Notes under the pieces: model-generated | What the model was told of the DNA's origin: nothing | Seen by the model: the letters and a program-made list of their open reading frames with translations, nothing else | The model's database searches: none | NCBI GenBank assembly: GCA_027489105.1 | Contig: JAIYAJ010000252.1 | Location: 1-25,117 of the forward strand | Origin: Zymomonas sp. | GTDB lineage: Bacteria > Pseudomonadota > Alphaproteobacteria > Sphingomonadales > Sphingomonadaceae | Direction of reading: 5' to 3' | Length of the DNA stretch: 25,117 bases | Position numbers and translations under genes: made by a program | In this document: one piece after another, positions 1 to 5,279 of the stretch | How the letters are laid out: every line of letters begins with the position of its first letter | How positions within the stretch are numbered: position 1 is the stretch's first letter

Positions 1-54
1 GCCGCCCGATCCGCGACCGACGCGGCGTTGCGCGAGATGGAGGGGACGCGATGA
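1..54 (+). CDS. 3' end of an unknown gene (partial)
   Basis: Only the last 17 codons of an open frame that runs in from the left edge are present. They end in TGA, whose first two bases lie inside the ATG of the next gene (ATGA overlap). The visible tail is Ala/Arg-rich (AARSATDAALREMEGTR). The ATGA junction is the same coupling used by the next genes, so this is probably the preceding member of the same operon. Nothing can be said about its function. Confidence 0.55.
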   Translation, partial: AARSATDAALREMEGTR

Positions 55-308
55 CGCCGATCTTCTACGTTCTGCGAGGCGATGCCGAAGCGACCGGCCC
101 GATCCTTGGACTGGCGAGACGCTGCAAGGGGAAGGTCGTCATGGTAGATCGCGTCCGTGTCGAGTTTGGCGTGGACGGTCCCGGCGTGATTAACCCCTAC
201 CGCGTCGTGTGCGACTCGTCTGAATGGACGATGCTTCGCGCTCGAACGCTGGAGTGGGCGTGTGACTGGCTAGAGCGGCGCAACTACCGAAGGGACGAGA
301 CGCGATGA
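51..308 (+). CDS. Small hypothetical phage protein (85 aa)
   Basis: I do not recognise the family. The ATG is preceded by a purine-rich stretch (GGAGGGGACGCG), and the gene overlaps its neighbours by 4 nt on both sides (ATGA junctions), which indicates translational coupling. The N-terminal half alternates hydrophobic and charged residues as in a beta-rich fold (FYVLRG, KVVMVDRVRVEFGV). The C-terminus is helical and basic, with three Trp residues. No signal peptide, membrane segment or metal motif is evident. It is likely one of the small accessory proteins typical of phage early or middle regions. Confidence 0.7.
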   Translation: MTPIFYVLRGDAEATGPILGLARRCKGKVVMVDRVRVEFGVDGPGVINPYRVVCDSSEWTMLRARTLEWACDWLERRNYRRDETR

Positions 309-571
309 CCCGACGCAAACCTAAGACCGACCTTCCCGCCGCGATCCGCGACGGGCTGAAAGAGATTCGGGCCGGGAAGGTGCGGACGACCGTGACGGTG
401 CGGGGCGTGCTGTCCGGCGTGACGCTGCCCATCCGTAGCGGCTCGGGGCGGTTCAGGCCGTGCCGTGACCTGTTCGTGCGGGTTGATCTGGACGCACTGC
501 CGCGACTTGAGGAGGGCCAGCCCGTCACGCTGACGATCGAGACGACGCCGACGCGAAAGGGGAAGAGATGA
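305..571 (+). CDS. Small basic hypothetical protein (88 aa)
   Basis: I recognise no family. The protein is strongly basic at both ends (MTRRKPKTD at the start, TPTRKGKR at the end), with alternating beta-type segments in the middle (RTTVTVRGVLSGVTLPI, VTLTIE). A nucleic-acid-binding role is conceivable but unproven. It starts in an ATGA overlap with the previous gene and ends in another with the next. Its last eight codons double as the ribosome-binding region of the following gene, and this stretch is repeated exactly at the end of that next gene. Confidence 0.7.
   Translation: MTRRKPKTDLPAAIRDGLKEIRAGKVRTTVTVRGVLSGVTLPIRSGSGRFRPCRDLFVRVDLDALPRLEEGQPVTLTIETTPTRKGKR
548..571 (+). repeat. 24-bp direct repeat, copy 1 (gene end + ribosome-binding site + start codon)
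   Basis: This stretch is identical base for base to 811-834. It codes for the last residues (PTRKGKR) of the upstream protein while supplying GAAAGGGG and the ATGA stop/start junction to the next gene. Exact conservation over both roles suggests recent duplication of a gene-end/gene-start unit. Confidence 0.85.
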
Positions 572-834
572 GTAGGGCAAAGTTGGATGGCGAGGCGATC
601 CGCCTCATGCTGAAAGAGGCCAAGGAGCGGCATCTCGCGGAGGTGTCGCCGTTGCATGACCAGATTGACGCGATGGAGCAGAAGATCAGAGACGCAAACG
701 AGCGGCTTGTGTGCGAGCGGAGGCGGATCGAGTCGATGTGCTCGCACCGATGGGTGCGCGGGCACTTCGGTTGGAACTGCGAAACGTGTCGCGCAACGAG
801 GCCAGCCAGCCCGACGCGAAAGGGGAAGAGATGA
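568..834 (+). CDS. Coiled-coil protein with a C-terminal CxH/CxxC zinc-binding-like motif (88 aa)
   Basis: Residues 8-57 form a continuous charged helix (Leu/Met/Ile spaced among Glu, Lys and Arg) that looks like a coiled coil. It is followed by C58-x-H60 and C71-x-x-C74, which could bind one zinc ion. The C-terminus SPTRKGKR almost copies that of the preceding protein (TPTRKGKR) because the underlying DNA is repeated. The start is set by the purine-rich GCGAAAGGGGAAGAG just before the ATG. I do not recognise a named family. A small DNA- or protein-binding accessory factor is the simplest guess. Confidence 0.7.
   Translation: MSRAKLDGEAIRLMLKEAKERHLAEVSPLHDQIDAMEQKIRDANERLVCERRRIESMCSHRWVRGHFGWNCETCRATRPASPTRKGKR
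811..834 (+). repeat. 24-bp direct repeat, copy 2
   Basis: This is the second exact copy of the unit at 548-571. It lies at the end of the coiled-coil/zinc protein gene and again carries the purine-rich ribosome-binding core five bases before the ATG of the next gene. Confidence 0.85.
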
Positions 835-1058
835 CCATCAACCGCCCGAGCCGCCACGCCGTGTACCGTGGCGACATCCTCTACGAACTGGGCCAACGTG
901 ACCGCGCCCACGACGGCACGACATGGGCCGTGTGCGAGACGCACCGGACGGGCCACATCCGGCACTGCTTGGAATGCCTCATCGACAAGGCGACCCGCGA
1001 CGGGCTGGACGCGCGGCGGATCGTGGCCGAGCATAACGCGAAAGGAGCGACACGATGA
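831..1058 (+). CDS. Small protein with CxxH...CxxC cluster (75 aa)
   Basis: The ATG at 831 is chosen over an in-frame ATG at 711 because it follows the repeated GAAAGGGG ribosome-binding cassette and overlaps the preceding stop (ATGA). The protein carries C35-x-x-H38 and C46-x-x-C49, spaced as in a small zinc ribbon or treble clef, plus a charged helical C-terminus. I recognise no named family. It overlaps the next gene by 4 nt and belongs to the same chain of coupled small genes. DNA or RNA binding is a reasonable but unproven guess. Confidence 0.7.
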   Translation: MTINRPSRHAVYRGDILYELGQRDRAHDGTTWAVCETHRTGHIRHCLECLIDKATRDGLDARRIVAEHNAKGATR

Positions 1059-1339
1059 GCACGAGCTATACCGCGAAGTTCAAGGGCGGCGAGATGGACG
1101 GCAAGTGGTGGATCAGGCCGCTGGAGAACGGCCGCCCCGTGGCGGAAATCTTCTTCCCAGATAGCCTCCCGCCGGTTGTGGACTACGACGAGGCGAGGGC
1201 TCTGGCAGAACGCACCCGCCCCCAACCGTTGTCCGGCTGGCGTTATCGGCTCGTCGGGCCAGACCCGGAGAGTCCCGGCGGTGACGTGTGGATCTACAAG
1301 TGGGAGGGCGAGGTGGTCCCTGTGAAAGGACGGACGTAA
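1055..1339 (+). CDS. Hypothetical protein, Trp-rich (94 aa)
   Basis: The start is fixed by GCGAAAGGAG nine to ten bases upstream and by the ATGA overlap. Five Trp residues and many Pro and Tyr residues are scattered through a beta-type sequence (YTAKFKGGEMDGKWW near the start, DVWIYKWEGEVVPV near the end). This suggests a small all-beta domain. No membrane segment, signal or metal site is visible. The family is not recognised. Its stop TAA shares a base with the ATG of the resolvase gene downstream (TAATG). Confidence 0.68.
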   Translation: MSTSYTAKFKGGEMDGKWWIRPLENGRPVAEIFFPDSLPPVVDYDEARALAERTRPQPLSGWRYRLVGPDPESPGGDVWIYKWEGEVVPVKGRT

Positions 1340-1872
1340 TGGGCTTCAAGACCACCGACCCTCACAAGATCTACGACGCCCCCGACACGTCCGACGCGGG
1401 CCGTCGCGGGATCGCCAAGGCGTTGCGGCTCCGGCCGACGAAGGCCGCGCCGAAGCGGGGCCGCACGGTGGGGTATGTGCCGTACGACGAATGGGTAACG
1501 GATCGCGGCGGCGCGTCCCCGATCTACGGCTATCAGATCCCGATCCGTCTGCGGAGTGAGGCGAACCAACGCGAGCATTGGGGAGCGAAGGCGAACCGCG
1601 TGAAGGCGCAACGGGTCGCGGTGTCGCTGGCGATGCAAGGGCATGGCGACCTGCTCCGTGCGTGCCTCCCCGCCGTGGTCCGTATCACCCGGATCGGCCC
1701 GCGTGACCTTGATTCGGACAACCTTCAAGGTGCGGCCAAGGCGGTACGCGACGCGGTGGCGTCGGTGCTCGGGGTGGACGACGCTGACCCGGCCGTGACG
1801 TGGGAGCCGGTGCAGCAGGAGCGCGGGAAGTACGGGGTGCGGATTGTCATTACGCGAAAGGAGCGACCGTGA
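1339..1872 (+). CDS. RusA-like Holliday junction resolvase
   Basis: The last 110 residues match the plan of RusA-family crossover-junction endonucleases, which resolve four-way DNA junctions during phage recombination or before packaging. Visible marks are an N-terminal basic strand region (PIRLRSEANQREHWGAKANR), then IGPRDLDSDNLQGAAKAVRD, then LGVDDADP. D123, D125, D127, D148 and D150 are candidates for the acidic metal-binding site. The protein is 177 aa. RusA proteins are usually about 120 aa, so the first 60 residues are an extra basic extension. The ATG at 1339 is preferred to the ATG at 1288 because it follows GTGAAAGGACGG and forms a TAATG junction. It is the only gene in this small-gene region with a confident enzyme function. 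Family assignment is by motif recognition only. Confidence 0.8.
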   Translation: MGFKTTDPHKIYDAPDTSDAGRRGIAKALRLRPTKAAPKRGRTVGYVPYDEWVTDRGGASPIYGYQIPIRLRSEANQREHWGAKANRVKAQRVAVSLAMQGHGDLLRACLPAVVRITRIGPRDLDSDNLQGAAKAVRDAVASVLGVDDADPAVTWEPVQQERGKYGVRIVITRKERP

Positions 1873-2297
1873 CTGACGAGCAATGGCCGACGTTGGGGTA
1901 TAGGTGCTGGGAGGACGATGGCGGGTATCGGTGGCGGTGGGACGGGAACGACATGCAATACTGCCAGGGGGGCGGATTGATCTGGCATACCGAGGTTACG
2001 GATGGAGGCTGGGCGACGCCCGACGAGTTGGTCGAGGTGGCAAAGTCCGCGTGCGCTCTGTATCCCAACTTCCGCGAGGTGACGCCGCCCAACCCTTCGG
2101 AAACTCCGAACAGTTCGCCCCCGCCCGACCTGTCCCGTCGCGTGGCGGAACTGGAGGCGGCGAACAAGTGGCTCGCGGAGTTGCTGACCGAGGCGTTGCC
2201 CTACGTCGAGGAGGTCGAGGCGCACCACAAGCCGGGAAGGAACAAGCTGGGCAAGATGATCCGCGTCGCGGTGGCCGACCAAGTTACGCCGAAGTAA
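1869..2297 (+). CDS. Hypothetical protein, Trp-rich N-terminus and C-terminal coiled coil (142 aa)
   Basis: The start is GTG at 1869, overlapping the resolvase stop (GTGA). It is preceded by ACGCGAAAGGAGCGAC, a 16-nt unit also found at 1036-1051 before another start. Residues 1-55 are aromatic-rich (five Trp, several Tyr). Residues 70-90 are a Pro/Ser linker (TPPNPSETPNSSPPPDLS). Residues 90-125 form a helix with leucines spaced as in a coiled coil (RRVAELEAANKWLAELL). The family is not recognised. The layout suggests an oligomer with a small binding head. A 67-nt non-coding gap follows. Confidence 0.7.
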   Translation: MTDEQWPTLGYRCWEDDGGYRWRWDGNDMQYCQGGGLIWHTEVTDGGWATPDELVEVAKSACALYPNFREVTPPNPSETPNSSPPPDLSRRVAELEAANKWLAELLTEALPYVEEVEAHHKPGRNKLGKMIRVAVADQVTPK

Positions 2298-2364
2298 TCT
2301 GGTCACTTTTCCTCACCGCACGCCCCGGCCCGTGTTAAGATGGGGCGGAACGAAAGGGGTCGAT

Positions 2365-2583
2365 ATGGATCGCGTTGCGTTGGCAATAGTAACGGGCATC
2401 TCGGTCGGGCTCTGCTGCATGATTGCGCTCGCCTTGGTGATCGACACGGCGAATGCGTTCGCGCACTACCACCTTCCGAAGCATTGGTCACGGCGCAAGG
2501 TCGTGACGGTCATGACGATCGGCGTGTTGGTCGGGCTGGCCGTGTCGTACGGCGTCGGCACGGCGGTGGCGCGGCCGAAATGA
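2365..2583 (+). CDS. Small protein with two membrane segments (72 aa)
   Basis: The ATG at 2365 follows AACGAAAGGGGTC, the same 13-nt leader used at 2812 for another gene. An in-frame ATG at 2332 lacks such a site. Two hydrophobic segments, about residues 4-25 (VALAIVTGISVGLCCMIALA) and 48-66 (VMTIGVLVGLAVSYGVG), flank a short basic loop (HLPKHWSRRK). It is therefore an inner-membrane protein of two-pass type. Membrane-active phage accessory roles such as exclusion or a holin partner fit, but it lies away from the lysis cassette and no family is recognised. The gap before it contains GTTAAGAT at 2334-2341, a weak promoter -10 look-alike without a clear -35. Confidence 0.68.
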   Translation: MDRVALAIVTGISVGLCCMIALALVIDTANAFAHYHLPKHWSRRKVVTVMTIGVLVGLAVSYGVGTAVARPK

Positions 2584-2594
2584 AAGGGGCTGGC

Positions 2595-2813
2595 ATGACC
2601 GGACAACCTAAGGAACTCACGTTCTACGTCACCGACAAATGCCTCCCGGGAACGATACCGCCCGGCTATCGGATTGAGCGGACAGACGCATCGACAGTGT
2701 GGCTTACATTCCGTAGCGACCCGCGAGGCTGGGTTACGGTCAATCGGTTACGTCTTAGGACGCGGCTCCGTATCGCGGTCGGGTCGGTGCTCGCGTGGGT
2801 GATCGGGCTGTAA
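2595..2813 (+). CDS. Small hypothetical protein with hydrophobic C-terminus (72 aa)
   Basis: The start chosen is ATG 2595, seven bases after GAAAGGGG. An in-frame ATG at 2580 overlaps the previous stop but would place that site inside the gene. Residues 1-50 look like a small beta fold (ELTFYVTDKC, RTDASTVWLTFRSD). The end is basic followed by a hydrophobic stretch (RLRIAVGSVLAWVIGL) that could be a tail anchor. The family is not recognised. It sits between a two-pass membrane protein and a zinc-ribbon protein with matching ribosome-binding leaders. Confidence 0.6.
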   Translation: MTGQPKELTFYVTDKCLPGTIPPGYRIERTDASTVWLTFRSDPRGWVTVNRLRLRTRLRIAVGSVLAWVIGL

Positions 2814-2828
2814 CGAAAGGGGTCACGG

Positions 2829-3341
2829 ATGGCGACGACGCTAGCAGTACCGAGCGGGATGACGACGGAGCAGCAAATCGCGTGGCTCGACAGCCCCGAC
2901 GCGGTGGCGTCACTGTCCAAGTCGGCCCGGAAGAAGTTGCGCCGTCGCCTACGCGGTGCGGTGCGTGACGCAAAGCGACAGCGGGCCGCGACGTGCGTTG
3001 CGATGTACCCGCATGTGTGCTCGGCGTGGTGGGCCGAGGCGGTGTTCGTCGCGCTGGACGCGGCGGGCGTGCTGTCCGACAACGCGGCGCAGAACATGGA
3101 CCACGCCCTACGTCGCGGGGTGTACCCGGTGAAGACGGAACGGGAAGGGACGGGACAGCGGCGGTGCGTCGAGTGCGGGGCCTGGTATCCGAGGCACGCC
3201 GTCACGCTCCGGGGGATCTGCGACGACTGCGGGAGCGGGGATCATTCGTACACGACGCCGCGTGAGCGGTCGGTGCTGGTTCGGAACGTGACGGGGGAGG
3301 AGCTTGGGCAGTTTGGCGTTCACCGAATCCGCAAGCGGTAG
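2829..3341 (+). CDS. Basic protein with C-terminal four-cysteine zinc ribbon (170 aa)
   Basis: The ATG is preceded by AACGAAAGGGGTC. The N-terminal third is helical and very basic around residues 32-53 (KSARKKLRRRLRGAVRDAKR), a likely nucleic-acid-binding surface. C113-x-x-C116 and C131-x-x-C134 form a classic zinc ribbon (RRCVECGAWYP and GICDDCGSGD). A DNA- or RNA-binding regulator or nuclease accessory protein is plausible, but no catalytic residues stand out and the family is not named. It is the last gene of the small-gene chain before the sigma-like protein. Confidence 0.7.
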   Translation: MATTLAVPSGMTTEQQIAWLDSPDAVASLSKSARKKLRRRLRGAVRDAKRQRAATCVAMYPHVCSAWWAEAVFVALDAAGVLSDNAAQNMDHALRRGVYPVKTEREGTGQRRCVECGAWYPRHAVTLRGICDDCGSGDHSYTTPRERSVLVRNVTGEELGQFGVHRIRKR

Positions 3342-3372
3342 TGCCGATTTCCCGTCGTCGCCATACTTATAG

Positions 3373-3546
3373 ATGGGACTGCTCTCCGATAACGAGCGCG
3401 ATGTGATCCGGCTCCGACACGTCGAGGACGTGCCCGAAGCCGAGGTTGCTGAGATGCTGGGCCTTACCGTGCGGCGCGTGCGACAGATCGCGGCGGCGGC
3501 GGTTGCCAAGTTGCGCGCCGAGGTGGTCCCCGAGACTGCGAACTGA
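3373..3546 (+). CDS. Sigma-70 region-4-like mini-protein (57 aa), putative late-gene regulator
   Basis: Nearly the whole protein is one helix-turn-helix unit of the sigma-70 region 4 type. It has LSDNERDVIRLRHVE (helix 1), then VAEMLGL (first helix of the turn motif) and TVRRVRQIAAAAVAKLR (recognition helix with the family's RVRQI...A..KLR pattern). In full sigma factors this region contacts the -35 element and the RNA polymerase beta flap. Here regions 1-3 are missing altogether, so it cannot act as a complete sigma factor. A phage late activator, antiterminator or anti-sigma-type partner is more likely. Known phage activators with similar HTH ends (ArpU/RinA-like) are longer. No clear ribosome-binding site precedes the ATG. 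It lies immediately before the lysis and structural genes, as a late switch would. Confidence 0.65.
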   Translation: MGLLSDNERDVIRLRHVEDVPEAEVAEMLGLTVRRVRQIAAAAVAKLRAEVVPETAN

Positions 3547-3547
3547 C

Positions 3548-3673
3548 ATGCGCCGCCTCGCGACCCACGCCCTAGACGCGATCCTCCTCGCCGGGCTGCT
3601 GGCGGTCGTCGCGCTCGCGGCGGTCGAGACGCGAAACCACGCCGACGACGCCCGGATCGTCGCGGACGAATGA
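3548..3673 (+). CDS. Single-pass membrane micro-protein (41 aa)
   Basis: The gene begins one base after the sigma-like stop. A basic N-terminus (MRRLATH) is followed by a hydrophobic segment at about residues 8-26 (LDAILLAGLLAVVALAAVE) and a charged tail (TRNHADDARIVADE). This predicts one membrane pass with a short acidic end. The ribosome-binding site is weak, so translation is probably coupled to the gene upstream. It could be a small lysis accessory or regulator. No family is recognised, and its reality rests on position and on the clean membrane profile. Confidence 0.5.
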   Translation: MRRLATHALDAILLAGLLAVVALAAVETRNHADDARIVADE

Positions 3674-3682
3674 CACCGACAC

Positions 3683-3913
3683 ATGCCCACCGAAGAGCAA
3701 GTCGAGCTGTGCCCCGCGTACGTCTGGGACTGCCCCGAGTGCGGCCGGGAGAACTTCCAACGGGCAATCACCCACGTCCCGACCGAAGAGGACGTTGCGG
3801 AGAATCCCGAACTTGAGTGGGGCGCGTGGATGACACGGCCCAACTTTGTCGTCTGTCGCCATGCCGACTGCGGCCGAAAGTACCCCGCAAAGGACATCCG
3901 GGAAGGCGAGTAA
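3683..3913 (+). CDS. Zinc-ribbon protein (76 aa)
   Basis: Two knuckles, C17-P-E-C20-G and C58-R-H-A-D-C63-G, form a probable zinc ribbon. Between them is an acidic stretch (TEEDVAENPELEWGAW). No membrane segment is present. The ribosome-binding site is poor (ATG at 3683, ten bases after the previous stop). Small zinc ribbons of this kind are frequent among phage accessory proteins and often bind nucleic acid or RNA polymerase. Next to a sigma region-4-like protein, a transcription role is an attractive inference but nothing more. Confidence 0.65.
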   Translation: MPTEEQVELCPAYVWDCPECGRENFQRAITHVPTEEDVAENPELEWGAWMTRPNFVVCRHADCGRKYPAKDIREGE

Positions 3914-3935
3914 CCCCTCCGAGAGGAATCAACCC

Positions 3936-4157
3936 ATGAGCGAACCGACCCCGATTGAAACCGTCGCCCCTGTCAAGCCCGGATACAAGACCACCGAGTT
4001 CTGGCTCACCGCCGTCGCGCAGGTCGTCAGCGTTCTCGTCGCGTCGGGCATCGTCCCGACCGAAGGCCCGTGGGCTCAGGCTGTCGCCCTCGTCACGGGT
4101 GTTTTGGCGACTCTCGGCTATCAGGCGGGCCGCGCAAAGGTGAAGGCGGGTTACTGA
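3936..4157 (+). CDS. Putative holin (73 aa)
   Basis: The ATG at 3936 follows GAGAGGAATC, a good ribosome-binding site. Longer in-frame starts would overlap the previous gene. The sequence has the plan KPGYKTTEFWLTAVAQ, then a first hydrophobic segment (about residues 24-42, WLTAVAQVVSVLVASGIV), a short turn (PTEGPW) and a second (about 49-65, AVALVTGVLATLGYQAG), ending in a basic tail (RAKVKAGY). Small phage holins with a TTEFWLT-like entry and two membrane passes look like this. Its job would be to perforate the inner membrane at the end of infection. Position at the head of a cluster of membrane proteins supports the call. Homology is judged by eye. Confidence 0.65.
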   Translation: MSEPTPIETVAPVKPGYKTTEFWLTAVAQVVSVLVASGIVPTEGPWAQAVALVTGVLATLGYQAGRAKVKAGY

Positions 4158-4159
4158 CC

Positions 4160-4327
4160 ATGTGGGCCGCAATCGCCCCGGTACTGTCCCTGCTCTTCGA
4201 CGCCCTCATCCGTGCCTTCATTGAACGTGCCAATGCCCCGCGCCGTGTGGACAAAGCTCTCCCTGCTGACGCTGGCCTGCGCCGTCACCTTGACGACCGG
4301 GTGCGCGCCTTCCGTCGTGGTGGTTGA
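4160..4327 (+). CDS. Small membrane-anchored protein in the lysis cassette, possible spanin-like partner (55 aa)
   Basis: The start is two bases after the holin stop. An N-terminal hydrophobic segment (MWAAIAPVLSLLFDALIRAFI) is followed by a highly charged helix rich in Arg and Asp (ERANAPRRVDKALPADAGLR to the end). Its last 95 nt overlap, in another frame, the lipoprotein gene that starts at 4233. In phage lambda the spanin pair Rz/Rz1 is built this way: an inner-membrane subunit with a helical tail and an embedded lipoprotein. Rz is far longer, about 150 aa, so the comparison concerns layout only. The gene may also be a chance frame, hence the moderate confidence. Confidence 0.5.
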   Translation: MWAAIAPVLSLLFDALIRAFIERANAPRRVDKALPADAGLRRHLDDRVRAFRRGG

Positions 4328-4478
4328 ACCGGGCGCAGTGATCCAACTCGGCCCGGACGGTGGCACCGCCCCGAGCGTGATCGTCCAGACCGAAAACGGC
4401 CACGAACTCCGGCGCGGGCCGGTGCGTCTCCCGCCCGGCTGGTATCTCGTCGCACCGCCTAGCGAGGAACCGAAGTGA
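4233..4478 (+). CDS. Small lipoprotein in the lysis cassette (81 aa), possible outer-membrane spanin
   Basis: From ATG 4233 there is a basic start (MPRAVWTK), a hydrophobic core (LSLLTLACAVTL) and a lipobox-like end (TTGC, Cys24). The T at -3 is not the preferred Leu, so lipidation is probable rather than certain. The mature part is about 58 residues of beta-type sequence ending in PPSEEPK. A GTG at 4212 is in frame but would put extra residues before the signal and has no better ribosome-binding site. The gene overlaps the upstream frame by 95 nt and the next gene by 4 nt. A role linking inner and outer membrane during lysis is inferred from context. It is less proline-rich than Rz1. Confidence 0.65.
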   Translation: MPRAVWTKLSLLTLACAVTLTTGCAPSVVVVEPGAVIQLGPDGGTAPSVIVQTENGHELRRGPVRLPPGWYLVAPPSEEPK

Positions 4479-4714
4479 CCCTCGACCCCGAACGCCTCGC
4501 TAGGTTCGAGGCCAAACTAGACCGCGTTGCCGACGACGCGAGCAAGTGCCTTCACATCTTGGAAGGCAACGGCACGCCGGGGCTCAAGACGCGCGTGGAC
4601 CGGCTGGAACAGACCGAGGCGTCGCGTCAAAAGTGGCTCGGCATCATCGGCGGTACGGCCGCGTCGGGCCTGTTCGTCGCGTTGTGGGCCGGGATCAAGC
4701 AACTGGTTAAGTAA
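4475..4714 (+). CDS. XhlA-like coiled-coil protein with C-terminal membrane segment (79 aa)
   Basis: The gene begins with GTG overlapping the lipoprotein stop (GTGA). Residues 5-50 are an amphipathic helix with spaced Leu/Val (LARFEAKLDRVADDA, RVDRLEQTEA). A membrane segment follows at about 54-75 (LGIIGGTAASGLFVALWAG) and a basic end (IKQLVK). This is the layout of XhlA/BhlA-type holin-associated proteins, about 75-90 aa, which help holins disrupt the inner membrane. It closes the membrane-protein cluster that starts with the holin-like gene. The family call rests on architecture. Confidence 0.65.
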   Translation: MTLDPERLARFEAKLDRVADDASKCLHILEGNGTPGLKTRVDRLEQTEASRQKWLGIIGGTAASGLFVALWAGIKQLVK

Positions 4715-4715
4715 C

Positions 4716-5270
4716 ATGCCCACCCTCCACGAAATCGTCGCGGCCCTCTCCGCACGCCCGGACCTCGCCGGTGCGACCCACGCCGAGGCGCTCGCGGCCA
4801 TCACCGCGCCGACGCCACGGGCGTTCAACGTCGCCGAACTCCGCGCCCGTTCGCTTCTGGCTGACCCGTCGCTTACCGATCGGCTCCGCAATGTGGTCGC
4901 GTCCGAGACGGCAACCGACGCACAGAAGCGGGCCGCGTCGCGCGGGCTCGACTTGTTCGCGTCGGGCATCACCGAACTGGCAGCGCAGTCTCCGCACTGG
5001 TATCGGTTCGCAGACGACCTTGACACGCTTGAAGGCGTCACGCCCGCCCCGTTTGAGCCCGCCGAAGTCGCCATGCTCCAAGACATGATGCTCACGCCCT
5101 CGCCCGTCACGGGCGCGACGGTGGAGCATGTGGCGACGGCGAGGGAATACCTGGCACGGCTTGCGTGGGTCAACGACTGGCGCGAGCAGTCCCGGGTCAC
5201 GCTGGGCGAAGATCTCACCGATGGGATCGTCACGGGCAAGGCCGACCTGAAGAACGCGCTGATCGTCTAA
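4716..5270 (+). CDS. Hypothetical helical protein between lysis and tailspike genes (184 aa)
   Basis: The ATG at 4716 is one base after the previous stop. The upstream extension of the frame is a shadow of the XhlA-like gene. The protein is largely helical and acidic/alanine-rich (LHEIVAALSARPDLA, AEVAMLQDMMLTP, ATAREYLARLAWVNDWREQ), without membrane segments, signal peptide or cysteines. No muralytic signature is evident, so I do not call it an endolysin. It directly precedes the tailspike gene and could be a structural or assembly factor. The family is not recognised. Confidence 0.7.
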   Translation: MPTLHEIVAALSARPDLAGATHAEALAAITAPTPRAFNVAELRARSLLADPSLTDRLRNVVASETATDAQKRAASRGLDLFASGITELAAQSPHWYRFADDLDTLEGVTPAPFEPAEVAMLQDMMLTPSPVTGATVEHVATAREYLARLAWVNDWREQSRVTLGEDLTDGIVTGKADLKNALIV

Positions 5271-5279
5271 CGAAACACC

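Noticed and set aside
711..1058. Longer version of the 831-1058 gene starting at 711
   Set aside because: It would lie deep in the preceding gene. The ATG at 831 has the repeated ribosome-binding leader and an ATGA overlap.
2300..2364. Promoter upstream of 2365
   Set aside because: A TAAGAT -10 look-alike is present, but no acceptable -35 lies at the right distance.
4212..4478. Earlier GTG start for the lipoprotein at 4212
   Set aside because: It adds seven residues ahead of the basic signal start and has no better ribosome-binding site. ATG 4233 gives a normal signal peptide.
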